Shown: positions 16,445 through 24,463, numbered from the stretch's first letter. The stretch is DNA of 41,500 bases from JBHPHI01 sp042569595 (GCA_042569595.1 JBHPHI010000006.1:1-41500), one strand, 5' to 3'. Notes: generated by a model from the letters alone, not told the origin. Program-made: numbers and translations.

Positions 16445-17233
16445 TTATGAGCTAGCACTGGAGTAACGCTTCAATCCTTGCTTTAAAATATAATTACTCA
16501 GAAACAAAGCTCCGAAGCTGAAGAAAAACAGATAAATAATGGAGTTCCAGTTAATTTGATTGAAAATGATTGAAGTGGGCACGCTTGAAGCTAAAGCAAC
16601 TGGAATGACATACGTTAGAGAAATTTTAACTATTCCTTTATATGCGTCTATGGGAACTCTGGCCATATCTAAACTGTTCGGAATTAGATAGATTAAGTTG
16701 CTTAATTTATCAAACCAAAATGACACAGAAATACTCATAAAATATAGTGCGTACAACATGATTCCCACCAAAACATATGCCAAAAAGGCTATGAAAATAT
16801 TCTGAAGGGATATAGTTGCTCCGGTTAATCCCAAACCGTAATTGATGGTGGCTATTCCCACTATTAGAGAAGTGATGTGTTGGATTCCAAAACCTCTGAA
16901 TGATAGTGCATATTGTGTGTTTATTGGCTTGACTATGTCTTTGTCAATTTCTCCATGAACTATTTGGTCTGGCAAATACTTCAGTGAATAAAAGAAAAAT
17001 CCCCAAGTAAGAAATTCGATCAAAAAAACAAATCCTTGCAATACATACATTTGCCCCTTATCCCATCCAGCAATAGAGCTGACGTTTGAAAAAAGTAATT
17101 CGTAAAATATAAAAGTAAAAGCCACCCAACCGGTAGTTACTAAGGCCCAAGCAAGAAACTCTTGCTTGTAGGACATGCGACTCATGATGCTTAGTTTTAT
17201 TATTCTCAATGATAAAGATAAATATTTTTTCAT
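16445..17233 (-). CDS. ABC-2 type permease, pair B, YSSASS-ending subunit
   Basis: A six-helix ABC-2 permease of 262 residues. Its cytoplasmic loop VHGEIDKDIVKPINTQYAL and C-terminus LKRYSSASS match the permease at 13828-14613, so the pair arose by duplication. It begins two bases after the stop of the gene at 17236-18042, with which it should form a membrane heterodimer. The ATPase gene is 26 bases downstream. Duplicate pairs could mean two exporters with different cargo or one four-subunit complex; the sequence does not decide. Confidence 0.8.
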   Translation of the reverse strand: MKKYLSLSLRIIKLSIMSRMSYKQEFLAWALVTTGWVAFTFIFYELLFSNVSSIAGWDKGQMYVLQGFVFLIEFLTWGFFFYSLKYLPDQIVHGEIDKDIVKPINTQYALSFRGFGIQHITSLIVGIATINYGLGLTGATISLQNIFIAFLAYVLVGIMLYALYFMSISVSFWFDKLSNLIYLIPNSLDMARVPIDAYKGIVKISLTYVIPVALASSVPTSIIFNQINWNSIIYLFFFSFGALFLSNYILKQGLKRYSSASS

Positions 17234-17235
17234 AA

Positions 17236-18042
17236 TTAGTTTCCTACAGCTGTATATTTTTTTTCAGCTTTTTTCCATAAGAGCTTCATTGCTGCAAATA
17301 AAATTAGTATCCATAGAATTTCCTGAACAATTAGTGATGGAATAGTTCTGTAATCAATTTTATCTAAATATATTTCAATAGGTATAAATCTTAAAAATCT
17401 AAAAGGTAAAAAGTCTGCTACTTTTTGAAAGGAAAGTGGGTAAACAGAGAGAGGTAAGATGGCTCCACTTAACATTTCTATAGACATCCATTTTAAGTGA
17501 CTAAGTGATTTTGCTTGCTCAAAATAAAAAGCACCAATCACTACAAACAGGCTCAAGATGCTGTCCATGATGAAGCCTAGACCGATGAAAGGTAGCATTA
17601 AAAGTAGATTACTTATCTTTGGGAGAAGAAACCAGTTTTTTCCAAAATATAAAATTGCCAAAATTAATGGAAGATTTACTATTAGAAATGCAATCATTTT
17701 CCAACCAATTTCTCCCAATATTAAGGTTCTTTTGTATGAAATTGGTCTAGTAAAGTACTGAGATACTCTTCCAGCATTTATGTCCTCGACTGCGTCTTCT
17801 TCAAAATGAGCGCTTATATTTGTGGCGATGAGATAAGAAAGGATGTAGTAAGTAATTAGACTTTTTAGACTGAAACCTTCAAGTTGTTGGCCATAGTTGT
17901 ATACTCCCAACCAAAGAAAAATTGTAGAAATAATAGGAAAAATTTCCACAACAAACCAGACAAACATGCGCATTCTATATTCAAAAGCGCTTTGCCATGT
18001 AGTTGTGATTATGGTTGTGTACTTTCTTATTTGTTTTTTCAT
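17236..18042 (-). CDS. ABC-2 type permease, pair B, partner subunit
   Basis: First gene of the ABC cluster in transcription order. The 268 residues have about six membrane helices and the family loop INAGRVSQYFTRPISYKRTL, equivalent to the loop of the 14610-15413 protein. The C-terminus is KKYTAVGN. The HU gene lies upstream and is closed by a strong terminator, so this five-gene cluster must have its own promoter; the gap of about 10 bases between terminator and ATG leaves little room, and some expression by read-through is possible. Confidence 0.8.
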   Translation of the reverse strand: MKKQIRKYTTIITTTWQSAFEYRMRMFVWFVVEIFPIISTIFLWLGVYNYGQQLEGFSLKSLITYYILSYLIATNISAHFEEDAVEDINAGRVSQYFTRPISYKRTLILGEIGWKMIAFLIVNLPLILAILYFGKNWFLLPKISNLLLMLPFIGLGFIMDSILSLFVVIGAFYFEQAKSLSHLKWMSIEMLSGAILPLSVYPLSFQKVADFLPFRFLRFIPIEIYLDKIDYRTIPSLIVQEILWILILFAAMKLLWKKAEKKYTAVGN

Positions 18043-18050
18043 ACAATACT

Positions 18051-18073
18051 AAAAAGCCCCGCTTGTGCGGGGC
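18051..18073 (-). terminator. Rho-independent terminator of the HU gene
   Basis: On the minus strand GCCCCGC-ACAA-GCGGGGC forms a perfect seven-pair GC stem with a four-base loop, followed at once by TTTTT. It lies 21 bases after the HU stop. Confidence 0.92.
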
Positions 18074-18094
18074 CTTTATCGTTTAATGCTTTAA

Positions 18095-18370
18095 TTACCA
18101 CACAAGTTTTTTGAGAGGCTTGCCTACTCTGAAGTTTACTACTCTGTGAGATCTGATGGTTTGGCGCTTGTCTTCTTTGCCAAACGGAACAACCTCTTTA
18201 TCTGCAACTTTACTGACGTAAAATGTGCCGAATCCAGATAGAACAACCTTGTCTCCCTTTTTTAAACTGCGTTTTAGCTCACCAAGAAATACTTCGACGG
18301 CTTCTGTAGCTGCCTTCTTGGTTAAATGTCCTTTCTTCGCAACGACATCAATAAGCTCTGATTTAGTCAT
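18095..18370 (-). CDS. hup: HU family DNA-binding protein
   Basis: HU is the small dimeric nucleoid protein that bends DNA. The 91-residue length is standard. MTKSELIDVVAKKGHLTKKAATEAV is the usual helix pair, and GDKVVLSGFGTFYVS is the family core before the DNA-binding arm. The arm (PFGKEDKRQTIRSHRVVNFRVGKPLKKLV) carries changes from the usual R-NP-T pattern, since the intercalating Pro is not obvious. The gene is monocistronic: TATAAT -10 at 18407-18412, Shine-Dalgarno GAAGGAG, strong terminator. It could also be an IHF-like variant. Confidence 0.92.
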   Translation of the reverse strand: MTKSELIDVVAKKGHLTKKAATEAVEVFLGELKRSLKKGDKVVLSGFGTFYVSKVADKEVVPFGKEDKRQTIRSHRVVNFRVGKPLKKLVW

Positions 18371-18406
18371 GTGACTCCTTCAACTTTTTACTGATATATC
18401 CACTCT

Positions 18407-18412
18407 ATTATA
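18407..18412 (-). promoter_or_regulatory. Probable -10 box of the HU gene
   Basis: A perfect TATAAT on the minus strand lies 37 bases before the HU ATG, in the gap after the RNase Y stop. The -35 region is not clear. Confidence 0.4.
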
Positions 18413-18445
18413 GTCAGAAATACTAATCAAGTAGTAGTTTCTAGA

Positions 18446-19996
18446 CTATTTGGCTACCTGTGAAGCTCTAGTCTCACGAATCACGTTGACTGTAACTGTT
18501 CCCGGGTATGTCATTTCGTTTTTGATTCGATCTCTTATATCGGAGGCTAGTTTTACAGCCTGATCGTCTGTACATTTTTGTGGATTGACAATGACTCTTA
18601 CCTCTCTGCCAGCCTGTAAAGCGAAAGATTCTTTTACGCCATCGAAGCTGGTTGATATTTCCTCAAGCTTGCTCAGTCTTTTTACATACTCTTCGTAGTT
18701 TTCGTATCTAGCTCCTGGTCTGGCTCCAGATATGGCATCTGCAACGTATACAAGAATAGATTCGTTACTACTAAATGGCTCATCTTCGTGGTGTTGAGCA
18801 ACTGCATCAACTACTTCCTGAGACATTTTATATTTTTTGAGTAAGTTCACGCCCAACTCGACGTGACTGCCTTCTTCTTCTGGAGCAACTTTTCCAATAT
18901 CGTGTAGTAAACAGCCCAATCTGACTGTATCTACGTTTGCGCCAACTTCTTGAGCTAGAGCTATACCGATCTTGGTTTCTTCAAGGGTATGAGCAATCAT
19001 GTTCTGACCATATGAGGACCTGTATTTAAATCTACCCAGCATAGCTATTAACTCGCTTGGAAGATTGTAGGCTCCTACTGCGTGACACAGTTTTTTGCCT
19101 TCCTCAAACATAATTTTTTCTATGTCTTTGGTAGTTTTCTTGACTACCTCTTCAACTCTAGTTGGTTGAATCCTGCCATCTCGAAGCAGCTTGATAAGTG
19201 ATTGTTTAGCAATCTCTCTTCGAACTGAGTCGAAACTTGAAATTCTGACCTCGCCTGGGGTTTCATCTAGATCAACATCTACACCGGTAGCTTTTTCAAA
19301 AGCCCGGATATTTCTGCCGTCTTTTCCAATAATTCTGCCTTTTGCATCGTCATCGGAAAGTTTGACTGTAGAAACGGTGTATTCTGCAACATAATCTGTT
19401 GCGCCGTGCTTCATGGCGTCTATAAGAATTTCCTGAGCTTTTTCATCAGCTTCTTCCTTGGCTTTTTCTTCTGCATCTCTTACCATGTTGGCAATTTGAG
19501 AAGAAAGTCTTTTTTCGTAAGCTGAAAGAATTTGTTTCTTTGCTTCATCTCTTGAGAGAGAGGCAATTTCTTCAAGTTTCTCAAGTAGATGTTGCCTTAG
19601 AGTATCCACCTCTTTTTTGGTTTTGGTAGCATCGTCTTCAAGTTTGTTTATAAATCTTTCTTTTTCCTGAAGAACGGCTTTTTCTTTTTCTATGCCGTGA
19701 CGCTTTTGATCGAACTCAGATTGCAACTTTTGCAATCTAGCTCGATATTTTTGTACATCTTCTTCTGCTTTTTGACGAATTTTGAGAGCTTGGTCTTTGG
19801 CTTCGATAATTACTTCTCTAGCCCTGGCTTCTGCTTCTCTTAAAGCATTTTGATCGACCACTACCTTTTGCTTTGGCTGGGGTTGTGGTTTGTGTTTCTT
19901 TTGTGGTTTTGGTTTTTTGACAGCCTTTTTCTTGGGTTTAATTGGTGTTTTTTTGTCCCTTTGAAAAACTGTGCTTAATGTTTTAAATAATGACAT
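18446..19996 (-). CDS. rny: Ribonuclease Y, apparently without membrane anchor
   Basis: RNase Y is the endoribonuclease that starts mRNA decay in many bacteria without RNase E. The 516 residues have the expected coiled coil (about 55-185), KH domain with GRIIGKDGRNIRAFE, and HD domain with LLHDIGKV, and the C-terminal ATRASQVAK-type tail. Known RNase Y proteins begin with a membrane helix. Here the first 45 residues are hydrophilic and rich in Lys, Pro and Gln (KKTPIKPKKKAVKKPKPQ), so it looks cytosolic or bound by charge to RNA or membrane. The start is supported by a strong AGGAGG. A hairpin lies in the leader. Confidence 0.95.
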   Translation of the reverse strand: MSLFKTLSTVFQRDKKTPIKPKKKAVKKPKPQKKHKPQPQPKQKVVVDQNALREAEARAREVIIEAKDQALKIRQKAEEDVQKYRARLQKLQSEFDQKRHGIEKEKAVLQEKERFINKLEDDATKTKKEVDTLRQHLLEKLEEIASLSRDEAKKQILSAYEKRLSSQIANMVRDAEEKAKEEADEKAQEILIDAMKHGATDYVAEYTVSTVKLSDDDAKGRIIGKDGRNIRAFEKATGVDVDLDETPGEVRISSFDSVRREIAKQSLIKLLRDGRIQPTRVEEVVKKTTKDIEKIMFEEGKKLCHAVGAYNLPSELIAMLGRFKYRSSYGQNMIAHTLEETKIGIALAQEVGANVDTVRLGCLLHDIGKVAPEEEGSHVELGVNLLKKYKMSQEVVDAVAQHHEDEPFSSNESILVYVADAISGARPGARYENYEEYVKRLSKLEEISTSFDGVKESFALQAGREVRVIVNPQKCTDDQAVKLASDIRDRIKNEMTYPGTVTVNVIRETRASQVAK

Positions 19997-20018
19997 TTTT
20001 CCTCCTTAATCTAACTTT

Positions 20019-20040
20019 AAACAGCCACAAAACGCTGTTT
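20019..20040 (-). promoter_or_regulatory. Hairpin in the rny leader
   Basis: AAACAGC-8 nt-GCTGTTT is a perfect seven-pair inverted repeat about 22 bases before the rny ATG. It is not followed by a T run on the minus strand, so it is not a terminator. It may be a stability or self-control element in the rny mRNA; that is inference. Confidence 0.3.
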
Positions 20041-20072
20041 ATTATTTGTTTTTATTACTGCAAGAAAGATAC

Positions 20073-20096
20073 GAAAAGACCAACGCTTGTGTTGGT
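20073..20096 (-). terminator. Weak terminator-like hairpin after recX
   Basis: ACCAAC-6 nt-GTTGGT on the minus strand is followed by CTTTTC. It lies about 90 bases after the recX stop in the 189-base gap before rny. The stem is short, so termination may be partial. The rest of the gap shows no gene. Confidence 0.35.
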
Positions 20097-20185
20097 TATG
20101 AAGACCTAGGGGTATTGGTTATAAATTGATTCATAAACTAAGGATCTTAATAATTTCGGTATATATTTTCTTGGCTTTTAGTATT

Positions 20186-20650
20186 CTACTCTTGATGTGC
20201 AAGAGCGTCAATGACGGCTTTATTTGTTGGATTTGTATATCCCCACGAATAAAGAAGTTGGTATATTTTTTGTTTTTGTTTGAAGTGGGATAATTTACCC
20301 CACAGCCTTTCTTTTTTCTTAATTACTGACAATGCAGATTCTAGCCATTGGTTGTCATCGATTTTGCTTAATTTTTTGTTTATTGTGTCTTTTTCCACCC
20401 CTTTGTTCAATAAATCAAAGTAGATTTTTTTGGGACCTTTGCCTTTTTTCATTCTCGAGGAAATGAACTGATCTACAAAATCTCCATCATCTATAAACCC
20501 TAACTCGTCAAGTCTGGTGATAATGTTTTCTGATTCTTCATCTGTAGCTTTTTTTTTGGACAAGTAATCAACTAACTCTTTTTTTGTTCTGGATCTGTAT
20601 GAAAGATAGTTTAAAACTTTATTAAAAAGCTTTTCATTTACATCTGACAC
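20186..20650 (-). CDS. recX: Regulatory protein RecX
   Basis: RecX binds RecA filaments and limits their activity. The 154-residue protein is built of three-helix repeats, and the N-terminus with LNYLSYRSRTKKELVDYLSKK is the RecX signature, followed by LDELGFIDDGDFVDQFISSRM and KGPKKIYFDLLNKGV. It begins with GTG one base after the recA stop, the common recA-recX operon. The usual logic applies: read-through from recA makes a small amount of the inhibitor. Confidence 0.93.
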   Translation of the reverse strand: MSDVNEKLFNKVLNYLSYRSRTKKELVDYLSKKKATDEESENIITRLDELGFIDDGDFVDQFISSRMKKGKGPKKIYFDLLNKGVEKDTINKKLSKIDDNQWLESALSVIKKKERLWGKLSHFKQKQKIYQLLYSWGYTNPTNKAVIDALAHQE

Positions 20651-20651
20651 G

Positions 20652-21731
20652 TTAATCTTCCGATTTCTCTCCTACTTCTTTAGGTACATCGGCTCCGCTT
20701 TTTACTTCTTTCCAAACAAGTTTTTCTATTTCTTTGGATAGTTTTTTATCTTCATCAAGGACAGTTTTTGCTCCTTCTCTGCCTTGAGAAATAACTTCGC
20801 CTTTGTACTTATAAAAGCTTCCGGCTTTTTCTAGGACGTTGAATTCTACTCCTACGTCTACTAAGTTTCCGGATTTGCTGATTCCACCTACATTCATGAT
20901 GTCAAATTCTGCCATTCTGAATGGGGGAGCTACTTTGTTTTTGACAACCTTAGCTCTGTGCTGACTACCGATGATTTTGTCTCCATCTTGGACATTGCCT
21001 ATTTTTCGCATATCTATACGGACAGAGGAATAAAACTTTAGAGCCCTACCACCAGATGTGGTTTCTGGGTTACCAAACATAACACCAATTTTCATTCGAA
21101 GTTGATTGGTAAACACCACTGTGGTTTTGCTTTTGTTTATTACTCCAGCTAGCTTTCTCATGGCTTGACTCATCAGACGAGCCTGAAGCCCTATGATCGA
21201 ATCACCCATTTCCCCTTCTATTTCCGCTTTTGGAACTAATGCTGCCACAGAATCGATGACTATAATGTCTACTCCGCCGGAGCGGATAAGGGTTTCTGTA
21301 ATTTCTAGTGCCTGCTCGCCTGTGTCTGGTTGAGATATAAGTAGTTCGTCTAGATTTACCCCTATGCCTTCTGCTCGAATAGGATCCAAAGCATGCTCAG
21401 CATCTATAAAGGCTGCTGTTCCTCCCATTTCCTGGGCCTCAGCGATGGCGTGCAAACAAAGAGTGGTTTTTCCACTAGCCTCTGGGCCATAAACTTCGAC
21501 AATTCTGCCTCTAGGTAGACCTCCAACGCCTAGCGCAAGATCTAAAGCGATAGATCCTGTAGGAATGACTTTAATCTGCTTGGAATTTTTCATGCCTTCT
21601 CCAAATTTCATAATGGAACCAGTCCCATATTGTTTGGTGATTTGATCCATTGCCATTTTAACGGCTTCGTATTTATGTTCTTGGTTTTTGTGGCTTGATA
21701 CTTCTTTTTTCTCTTTCTTTTTTCTTGCCAT
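20652..21731 (-). CDS. recA: Recombinase RecA
   Basis: RecA forms filaments on single-stranded DNA for homologous recombination and for triggering the SOS response. The 359 residues contain Walker A GPEASGKTT (82-90), the Walker B region VDIIVIDSVAALVP, loop L1 with EGEMGDS and loop L2 with FTNQLRMKIGVMFGNPETTSGG. An unusually basic N-terminal extension (ARKKKEKKEVSSHKNQEHK) precedes the core, and the acidic C-terminus is short. No LexA-type box was recognised in the 128-base upstream gap, so SOS control is uncertain. This gene marks the conserved left border of the accessory island. Confidence 0.98.
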   Translation of the reverse strand: MARKKKEKKEVSSHKNQEHKYEAVKMAMDQITKQYGTGSIMKFGEGMKNSKQIKVIPTGSIALDLALGVGGLPRGRIVEVYGPEASGKTTLCLHAIAEAQEMGGTAAFIDAEHALDPIRAEGIGVNLDELLISQPDTGEQALEITETLIRSGGVDIIVIDSVAALVPKAEIEGEMGDSIIGLQARLMSQAMRKLAGVINKSKTTVVFTNQLRMKIGVMFGNPETTSGGRALKFYSSVRIDMRKIGNVQDGDKIIGSQHRAKVVKNKVAPPFRMAEFDIMNVGGISKSGNLVDVGVEFNVLEKAGSFYKYKGEVISQGREGAKTVLDEDKKLSKEIEKLVWKEVKSGADVPKEVGEKSED

Positions 21732-21859
21732 ACAGCTCCATTTAACTAACTAATTAACTTGTTTATGTTTCTCATTGAAGCACACAAAAGGGGGTGTGAT
21801 CAATAACCAATTTACGGTTTTTGTTCGGTTTCTTAAAAATACTTCGAGGCACGCAATTT

Positions 21860-22747
21860 TTATTCGCGATTTGACAAAAAGGACAGACCAACCACTCCGA
21901 AGATGATAAGTGCGGCAGAAATCTGTTGCAGGGTAGTTAGTTTTTCTTTGTAGAATACTTTGCTATAAAGTAGGGCCACCAAAGGAACAGAGCCACTTAC
22001 TGAAGACACTATGGCAACTTCTTTTGTGGAATATCCAAGATTCACAAACACACTTCCCAAGCCGCCAAATATTCCAATTGCCGCAATCCCTCTTATGTTG
22101 TCTTTGAATTCTTCTTTACTTACCCTTAATTTACCCTTGAGCCCTTGTTTTAAGATACTTATCGAGGGAGTTGTGACCTCCAAGACTGACGCGAATAAAA
22201 AAGCCCCCAAAACTGACGATGGAATACTAAATAGCGGGAAAGAAATTCCCCACACGAGTGCTGAAAGTAAGGCAAAAGACACTCCACTTTCTTTTTTAAA
22301 TAATGCAGAAGTCTTGAAACTTTTAAAATCTATAGAGGATAGAAACACTCCTGTAAAAATAATGAATATGCTGATGATCTCCATCAATGAAGCATCATCT
22401 CCTAAAAATGTGTAACCTATCAACACTGCAATAAGTATGCGAGCACTGCTGATTGGGGAAATAACCCCCACAGAACCTCTTTTGTATCCCTCCAATAATA
22501 AGTAATAACCAAAATAACTAAGTGCTGATATTACAAACCCGATAAGGATGTATTGAAGATTAAAGTTGGCAGTGCTTCTGTACACATACAATGAGATTAG
22601 GGTTATTGGTATAGTAAAACCTCCCCTGTACAACATTAGGCTTGAGGATTCGATTTTTTCTGAGTATTTTTTTGATATCGCATTTTCAATTCCCCATAAG
22701 ACCATTGTTGCAAGTGAAAAAATTGTTGCGAGTGCCTGAGTGCTCAT
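21860..22747 (-). CDS. EamA/DMT family transporter
   Basis: The 295 residues form ten hydrophobic helices in two similar halves of five, the drug/metabolite transporter plan. The first half begins LATIFSLATMVLWGIENAISKKYS and the second SFALLSALVWGISFPLFSIPSS; both carry the WG near the first helix that marks EamA domains. Substrate unknown; relatives move metabolites or amino acids. There is no Shine-Dalgarno, and a TAAAAT hexamer lies six bases before the ATG, which suggests a leaderless message. The first copy of the 28-base repeat lies just upstream. Confidence 0.85.
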   Translation of the reverse strand: MSTQALATIFSLATMVLWGIENAISKKYSEKIESSSLMLYRGGFTIPITLISLYVYRSTANFNLQYILIGFVISALSYFGYYLLLEGYKRGSVGVISPISSARILIAVLIGYTFLGDDASLMEIISIFIIFTGVFLSSIDFKSFKTSALFKKESGVSFALLSALVWGISFPLFSIPSSVLGAFLFASVLEVTTPSISILKQGLKGKLRVSKEEFKDNIRGIAAIGIFGGLGSVFVNLGYSTKEVAIVSSVSGSVPLVALLYSKVFYKEKLTTLQQISAALIIFGVVGLSFLSNRE

Positions 22748-22803
22748 TCGTAGATTTTATCAAATTACTGCTAAGTTCAGTTTTTGAGTGTTTGAAGCAA
22801 AAG

Positions 22804-22831
22804 TGTCGGCTCTGTTGGACGAGGTTGGAAA
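22804..22831 (+). repeat. Cassette repeat R1
   Basis: First of four direct copies of a 28-base sequence with core TCGGCTCTGTTGGACGAGG followed by TTGGAAA. It lies in the 85-base gap between the EamA gene and the UPF0316-like gene, both on the minus strand. The flank to its left matches the other copies only weakly. It contains GTTGGAC, which fits the GTTRRRY core of integron attC sites. Confidence 0.9.
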
Positions 22832-22832
22832 T

Positions 22833-23390
22833 TTACTTTCTTTTGCTTTTGTTTAAATGTGGTTTATCAATTGAAAATACATCACTATTTACGTACCGAA
22901 TTTCTTCAATTGTGTAGAAAGATCCAGGATTGAATTTTTTTACAATATTTAACCATTTTTTATAATTTTTTCTTTTGATAGTGCAATAGATGATTGCGAT
23001 TTTGCCGCTGTTTCCCTCACCGTATGTGTGTGTAAAAGCTAATCCTTCTTTCCTAAATGTTTTTATCAGTTTTGTTGGATTTCTTTTAGTAACTATTCTT
23101 ACCGCTACGGTTCCCATACTCAGTGACTCTTCAATTCTCATCCCAACGTAATTCCCTAGAGAAAAACCTAAAGCATAGGCAATCACATTTAATGGATTGT
23201 CAAGATTTTTCAAAGCGTATCCTGCTGTGTATAGCCATACTAATATTTCAGCTAACCCAACAAATGGGGCAATAGTTTTATATCCTTTTGTAACAAGATT
23301 AGTTCTTATTGTTGTGAGAGAAACATCTAAAATTCGCCCGAAAAATATTAAAATTGATGGCAAAATGGCTGAAATAAGTGAAGAGTTCAT
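22833..23390 (-). CDS. UPF0316/DUF2179-type membrane protein
   Basis: The 185-residue protein starts with three hydrophobic helices (ILPSILIFFGRILDVSLTTIRTNLV, TIAPFVGLAEILVWLYTAGYAL and VIAYALGFSLGNYVGMRIEE), a pattern I recognise from UPF0316 proteins (DUF5698). A small cytoplasmic C-terminal domain of DUF2179 type follows (VRIVTKRNPTKLIKTFRKEGLAFTH...). The function of the family is unknown. The promoter is close to ideal for a leaderless message: TTGATT-16 nt-TATAAT, then eight bases to the ATG. It sits alone between repeats R1 and R2, opposite in direction to the next gene. Confidence 0.75.
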   Translation of the reverse strand: MNSSLISAILPSILIFFGRILDVSLTTIRTNLVTKGYKTIAPFVGLAEILVWLYTAGYALKNLDNPLNVIAYALGFSLGNYVGMRIEESLSMGTVAVRIVTKRNPTKLIKTFRKEGLAFTHTYGEGNSGKIAIIYCTIKRKNYKKWLNIVKKFNPGSFYTIEEIRYVNSDVFSIDKPHLNKSKRK

Positions 23391-23398
23391 AAGCCATG

Positions 23399-23426
23399 AT
23401 TATAGTCCGATTAACATATGAATCAA
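23399..23426 (-). promoter_or_regulatory. Promoter for a leaderless UPF0316-like mRNA
   Basis: TTGATT (23421-23426) and TATAAT (23399-23404) on the minus strand are 16 bases apart. Eight bases separate the -10 box from the ATG at 23390, so transcription should begin at or next to the start codon. No ribosome binding site is present. Confidence 0.55.
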
Positions 23427-23474
23427 TACTTAATTTAGACTGATAAATAGGTGAAATAATGTTTGTCAATTGAT

Positions 23475-23502
23475 GGTCGGCTCTGTTGGACGAGGTTGGA
23501 AA
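23475..23502 (+). repeat. Cassette repeat R2
   Basis: Second copy of the 28-base repeat; it differs from R1 only at the first base. It lies in the divergent gap between the UPF0316-like gene and the unrecognised plus-strand gene. Here the left flank (AATAATG, then CAATTGATGGTCGG) also resembles the flanks of R4 and of the tRNA-side copy. To the right, GAAATCTG recurs at the same distance after R3. Confidence 0.92.
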
Positions 23503-23531
23503 AATAGAAATGAAATCTGTAGACTTAAAAT

Positions 23532-24383
23532 ATGCATAAAAAGAACAAAAAAATAAAAATACGGCTGAAAGCTTCAGTAATTAGTTTACATGTGCTCGTT
23601 CTTATCGGACTGGCATCTTTTTTCTATAAATCAAACATGATCAAATATATTGAATATTACAGAGACGGCCGATTGTCTATGTTTAATAAGTGTATATCAG
23701 GAAGTGGTGGATCAAACTCAGACAATCATAATATTTGTAAAATATCAGATAGCTATAAGTACGATAAACGAGATGATTTAGATTTCTTTTTATTCCCAGT
23801 TAAAAAAAGAAATGATTTTTACGAAATTGATAAACTTGATAGAAAAAACTACAAAATAAGATCAAATACTGGAGAATACGAATTTTTCTTTCGCCACAAT
23901 CTGCAAAAGGTTTCAGGATATTCTTTTCTGCCAAATTGTAAGCTTGGATTAAATGATTATTGTGAGGTTTTGTATGTGACGGATTATTACTCTATACGTT
24001 TTAGCATGAGTGTATATGTGTGGAACAACCCAGATAAACTTTCTGTCAGAGAATATGATGAAATGATAACTAGAATTTTTAAGGTAGAAAATGAAAATAG
24101 CGATAAAAGGTATAAAACTGAATCTTGGTTAAGCAATATTTATGGGAAGTCATATGGTGAAATGATGGAAATGGAGATTGGTGGGGAAAAAGCTTTGTAT
24201 GCTTGGGATGCTTGGGTGCCTGATTTTCCAGTAGAGTGTGGTCATGACTGTCCTGGAATAGAATACTACCTCACTCACAATGACAAGGCTTATAAAGTGC
24301 ATTTTTATTTTGAAACTGGAGCTGATGAAAAATCTTTTGATGAAACGGTAGAGATAATAGAATCTTTTAAATTCTTTGATTGA
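23532..24383 (+). CDS. Unrecognised membrane-anchored or secreted protein with three cysteine pairs
   Basis: I do not recognise this 283-residue protein. A basic N-terminus and a hydrophobic helix at about residues 13-32 indicate a signal anchor, so the bulk faces outwards. Six cysteines occur as three close pairs (C54/C69, C136/C144, C236/C240), which suggests disulfides outside the cell. The C-terminal 60 residues (GGEKALYAWDAW, then AYKVHFYFETG and TVEIIESFKF) look like a small alpha/beta domain ending in the I-x-SF-F pattern seen in some lipoprotein and PsbP-like folds, but the match is vague. It is the only gene between R2 and R3. No Shine-Dalgarno; TTAAAAT directly precedes the ATG. Codon use is very AT-rich. 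Confidence 0.6.
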   Translation: MHKKNKKIKIRLKASVISLHVLVLIGLASFFYKSNMIKYIEYYRDGRLSMFNKCISGSGGSNSDNHNICKISDSYKYDKRDDLDFFLFPVKKRNDFYEIDKLDRKNYKIRSNTGEYEFFFRHNLQKVSGYSFLPNCKLGLNDYCEVLYVTDYYSIRFSMSVYVWNNPDKLSVREYDEMITRIFKVENENSDKRYKTESWLSNIYGKSYGEMMEMEIGGEKALYAWDAWVPDFPVECGHDCPGIEYYLTHNDKAYKVHFYFETGADEKSFDETVEIIESFKFFD

Positions 24384-24401
24384 ATCATTTAATTCTTTGC
24401 A

Positions 24402-24460
24402 CTGGACCAACGTCGTCCAGTTGACACTACTCATTTGTCGGCTCTATTGGACGAGGTTGG
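24402..24460 (+). repeat. Long imperfect hairpin formed by the left flank and core of R3
   Basis: Bases 24407-24421 (CCAACGTCGTCCAGT) are complementary to 24446-24460 (ATTGGACGAGGTTGG) with 13 of 15 pairs and a 24-base loop. A shorter perfect stem, CTGGAC-7 nt-GTCCAG, lies inside the left part (24402-24420). A folded single-stranded arm with GTT/AAC ends and isolated mismatches is how integron attC sites look. R1, R2 and R4 do not show an equally long partner. Confidence 0.6.
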
Positions 24461-24463
24461 AAA
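24436..24463 (+). repeat. Cassette repeat R3
   Basis: Third copy of the 28-base repeat, with one internal change (CTCTATTGG instead of CTCTGTTGG). It lies between the unrecognised plus-strand gene and the CPBP protease gene, and is the only copy with a long complementary arm at its left. Confidence 0.92.

Noticed and set aside
21732..21859. LexA/SOS box before recA
   Set aside because: GAAC and GTTC-like pieces are present but no palindrome with correct spacing was found.
23475..23531. The 28-base repeat as a promoter element
   Set aside because: It has the same orientation whatever the direction of the neighbouring genes, and R4 lies between two convergent genes where no promoter is needed.
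24150..24434. Minus-strand frame of 94 codons opposite the unrecognised exported protein
   Set aside because: It has no start signal and runs antisense through coding DNA and into R3's flank; the plus-strand frame has a signal anchor and paired cysteines.
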